Assembly (NCBI RefSeq): GCF_019059575.1
Contig: NW_024881790.1
Span: forward strand, 62,001-126,000
Source of the DNA: Amphibalanus amphitrite
Taxonomy: Eukaryota > Arthropoda > Thecostraca > Balanomorpha > Balanidae
Reading direction: 5' to 3'
Length of the DNA stretch: 64,000 nucleotides
The notes beneath the pieces were generated by a model. That model was not told where the DNA came from, did not search any database, and worked only from the letters and a program-made list of their open reading frames with translations. Shown in pieces: positions 62,413 to 64,000 of the stretch. The position numbers were made by a program, and so were the translations under genes. Each line of letters begins with the position of its first letter. Positions within the stretch are counted from its first letter, which is position 1.

Positions 62413-63806
62413 ACGGACTATGTGACAAAACCACAAACAAAATGCTTTTTTATGCCGATGACTGCTCTTTATACTCGTCTTACTCTCCAACTGACAACTT
62501 TCACGACGCACAAATGACACTAAATTGTCCCCGTTTCCAAGTGCTACGCTCTGAACTTTTCGGACAAGTTTCAATAATTATACCCATATTTAACAACTGT
62601 AACAGCGTATCTAAACTTAACTTATTGCTGTATGGTAGAGGCCTCAACAAAAACGATCAGATCAAAGTAGCGAAATTATTCCAAAATTATATTATCAAAA
62701 CTAAAAGATTCCAGAACCAATAGCATCCAGCGGCGGACGGCGGGCCGGACGGTTCGTCGTGTCGCCTGGGGGTAGCAACTTTAATTTCAACCAGCGAGCG
62801 GTGGGTGTGGCGCGGCTTGGCGGTGGTCAAACAGACTTGTTTTCATATTATGTTGTGTGTTTTATGTAATACTCATGTTTATTTTATACTGATTGATTAA
62901 GAGAGGTGCTTTAATTTAAGAATTTTTATTCTTTTGCACCAATCTTATAATATTTTTGTGTATGTTTTGCTCATTTGTAATGTTGAAAATAAATGTGTAT
63001 GTAGGTATGTATGTATGTACTACAGAAAGACCTAGACATCATACACAACTACGGACAAACATGGGCTATAACATTTAATGCAACGAAAACCACACAACAA
63101 ACTTTCTCACATCGACAACAAACTAATCGACCAACCCTTACTTTCGGCGGTAACCCCATTCCAATAGTAAATGACCATAAACATCTCGGCCTCACACTAT
63201 CCGCAGATCTACGCTTTCACACACACATTAATGACGTCCTTCTAAAATTTAATCGTTCTATGGGCCCTTTATACCCAATAGCAAAACACATACCTAAAGG
63301 AATGCTTCTATCTCTCTATATTACTTACGTTCAACCTTCCCTCGACTATTGTGACATCACTTACGACGGACACATCACAACGACTGACGGCATGCGACTA
63401 GAAAAAGCACAAAACAGAGCAGCACGACTGATCACTGGGACTGGACTTCGGACATCGACTAACGGACTGCGACGAGAACTAGGATGGACTTCTTTGACCG
63501 ACAGACGGAAAATCCACAAACTTCAGTTTTATCACAAATTAATATTCAATCCTATAGTTCCCGAATTTATTAAGACCATTATTCCTAACACAAGACAGCA
63601 AAACACAACACGAACTTTACGAAATATTTCAGCTCAAACAATACCATTGGCCAGAACCACATCCGATTACCGATCCTTCGTCCCATCCTCTACAAGCCTC
63701 TGGAACACATTGCCCGAACATCTACGCACAAACAATAACTACTTTACTTTTAAAAAACACCTAAAAGAACTGATTACACAACCCCGTCCACCTCTGTATT
63801 ATTTCC
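62399..63806 (+). mobile_element. LINE fragment (RT C-terminal half), split by another LINE 3' end
   Basis: Inserted in gypsy 2. 62399-62522 encodes YLNGLCDKTTNKMLFYADDCSL (catalytic YADD). The frame resumes at 63021 with LQKDLDIIHNYGQTW, then HLGLTLSADLRF, YVQPSLDYCDITY, AQNRAARLITG and SLWNTLPEHLR, the C-terminal region of a Jockey/CR1-group ORF2. The 3' end is not seen because a mariner-like terminus begins at 63809. Confidence 0.85.
62523..63018 (+). mobile_element. Nested LINE 3' end with (TATG)n tail
   Basis: A 496-base insertion flanked by ACTA (62519-62522, 63019-63022) interrupts the RT frame of the surrounding LINE. It starts with the last codons of an ORF2 (CPRFQVLRSELF ... LLLYGRGLNKNDQIKVAKLFQ ... 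TKRF, stop at 62723) and ends in GTATGTATGTATG repeats. A different family from its host. Confidence 0.78.
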
Positions 63807-63808
63807 TA

Positions 63809-64000
63809 CAGGGTGTTTCACTAAAAGTGTCAAAAAGTAAATGCTTATTAAGGATATATAAAATACGCAAAGCACGTGGTTGCGCACGTGGCTTTGTTGC
63901 AAATTTTTGGACATTTATGCTTTGGCCACTTACGATATATTTTACACTCATACGGAGCGAGGGCAGGAGGCCAAAGTTACTAGTCGTTTTTTCCTTATAC
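63809..64000 (+). mobile_element. Start of a mariner-like element running off the window
   Basis: TA (63807-63808) then CAGGGTGTTTCACTAAAAG, related in its first eight bases to the mariner TIR at 48390. The LINE frame is interrupted here. No second end is within the window, so this rests on the terminus alone. Confidence 0.4.

Overview
The window is a metazoan nuclear genome segment made almost entirely of transposable elements. No complete host gene, rRNA, tRNA or CRISPR array is visible. A BEL/Pao retrotransposon (a class confined to animals), two Ty3/gypsy elements, Jockey/CR1-type LINEs, pogo and mariner elements, and piggyBac-type, hAT-type and PIF/Harbinger-type elements together point to an invertebrate, probably a marine or arthropod genome. 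The species cannot be named from the sequence.

Layout. 1-17.5 kb: a field of short non-autonomous TTAA elements, called here families A, B, C, E and F. They start TTAACCC[T/G], carry a G-run/C-run hairpin just inside each end, and are packed with AGGTCA half-sites. The field also holds a pogo-type MITE, a near-perfect giant palindrome (11.46-15.53 kb) and a 5'-truncated LINE inside that palindrome. 17.5-51.5 kb: one Russian-doll nest. A family B element is split by a family C element, which is split by a CACTA-like element (CACTG ends, TA duplication). That is split by a Ty3/gypsy element (TSD GAGGT), whose coding region is split by a hAT-like element (8-bp TSD, itself carrying an intact 990-aa LINE ORF) and by an 11.85-kb LTR element with 4.66-kb, almost identical LTRs and no recognisable genes. 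Smaller insertions (a Harbinger-like MITE and a mariner) sit in the same nest. 52-58.9 kb: a BEL/Pao deletion derivative (368-bp LTRs, TSD GGTCC) with gag and protease but no RT/RNase H/integrase, interrupted by a 3.2-kb pogo transposon carrying a transposase gene. 58.9-60.3 kb: a foldback element holding a Penelope-like head-to-head repeat with two hammerhead ribozyme motifs. 60.3-64 kb: a second Ty3/gypsy element cut in its RT domain by a LINE, which is cut by another LINE 3' end. A mariner-like terminus begins at the window edge.

Most of the nest can be proved inside the window. An uninterrupted relative gives the empty site, or the host element's reading frame resumes across the insertion with a duplicated target. 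The order of insertion is therefore readable like stratigraphy. The elements do not act together in one pathway. What they share is a common insertion environment and, for the TTAA families, a common architecture with repeated perfect DR1-type nuclear-receptor motifs.
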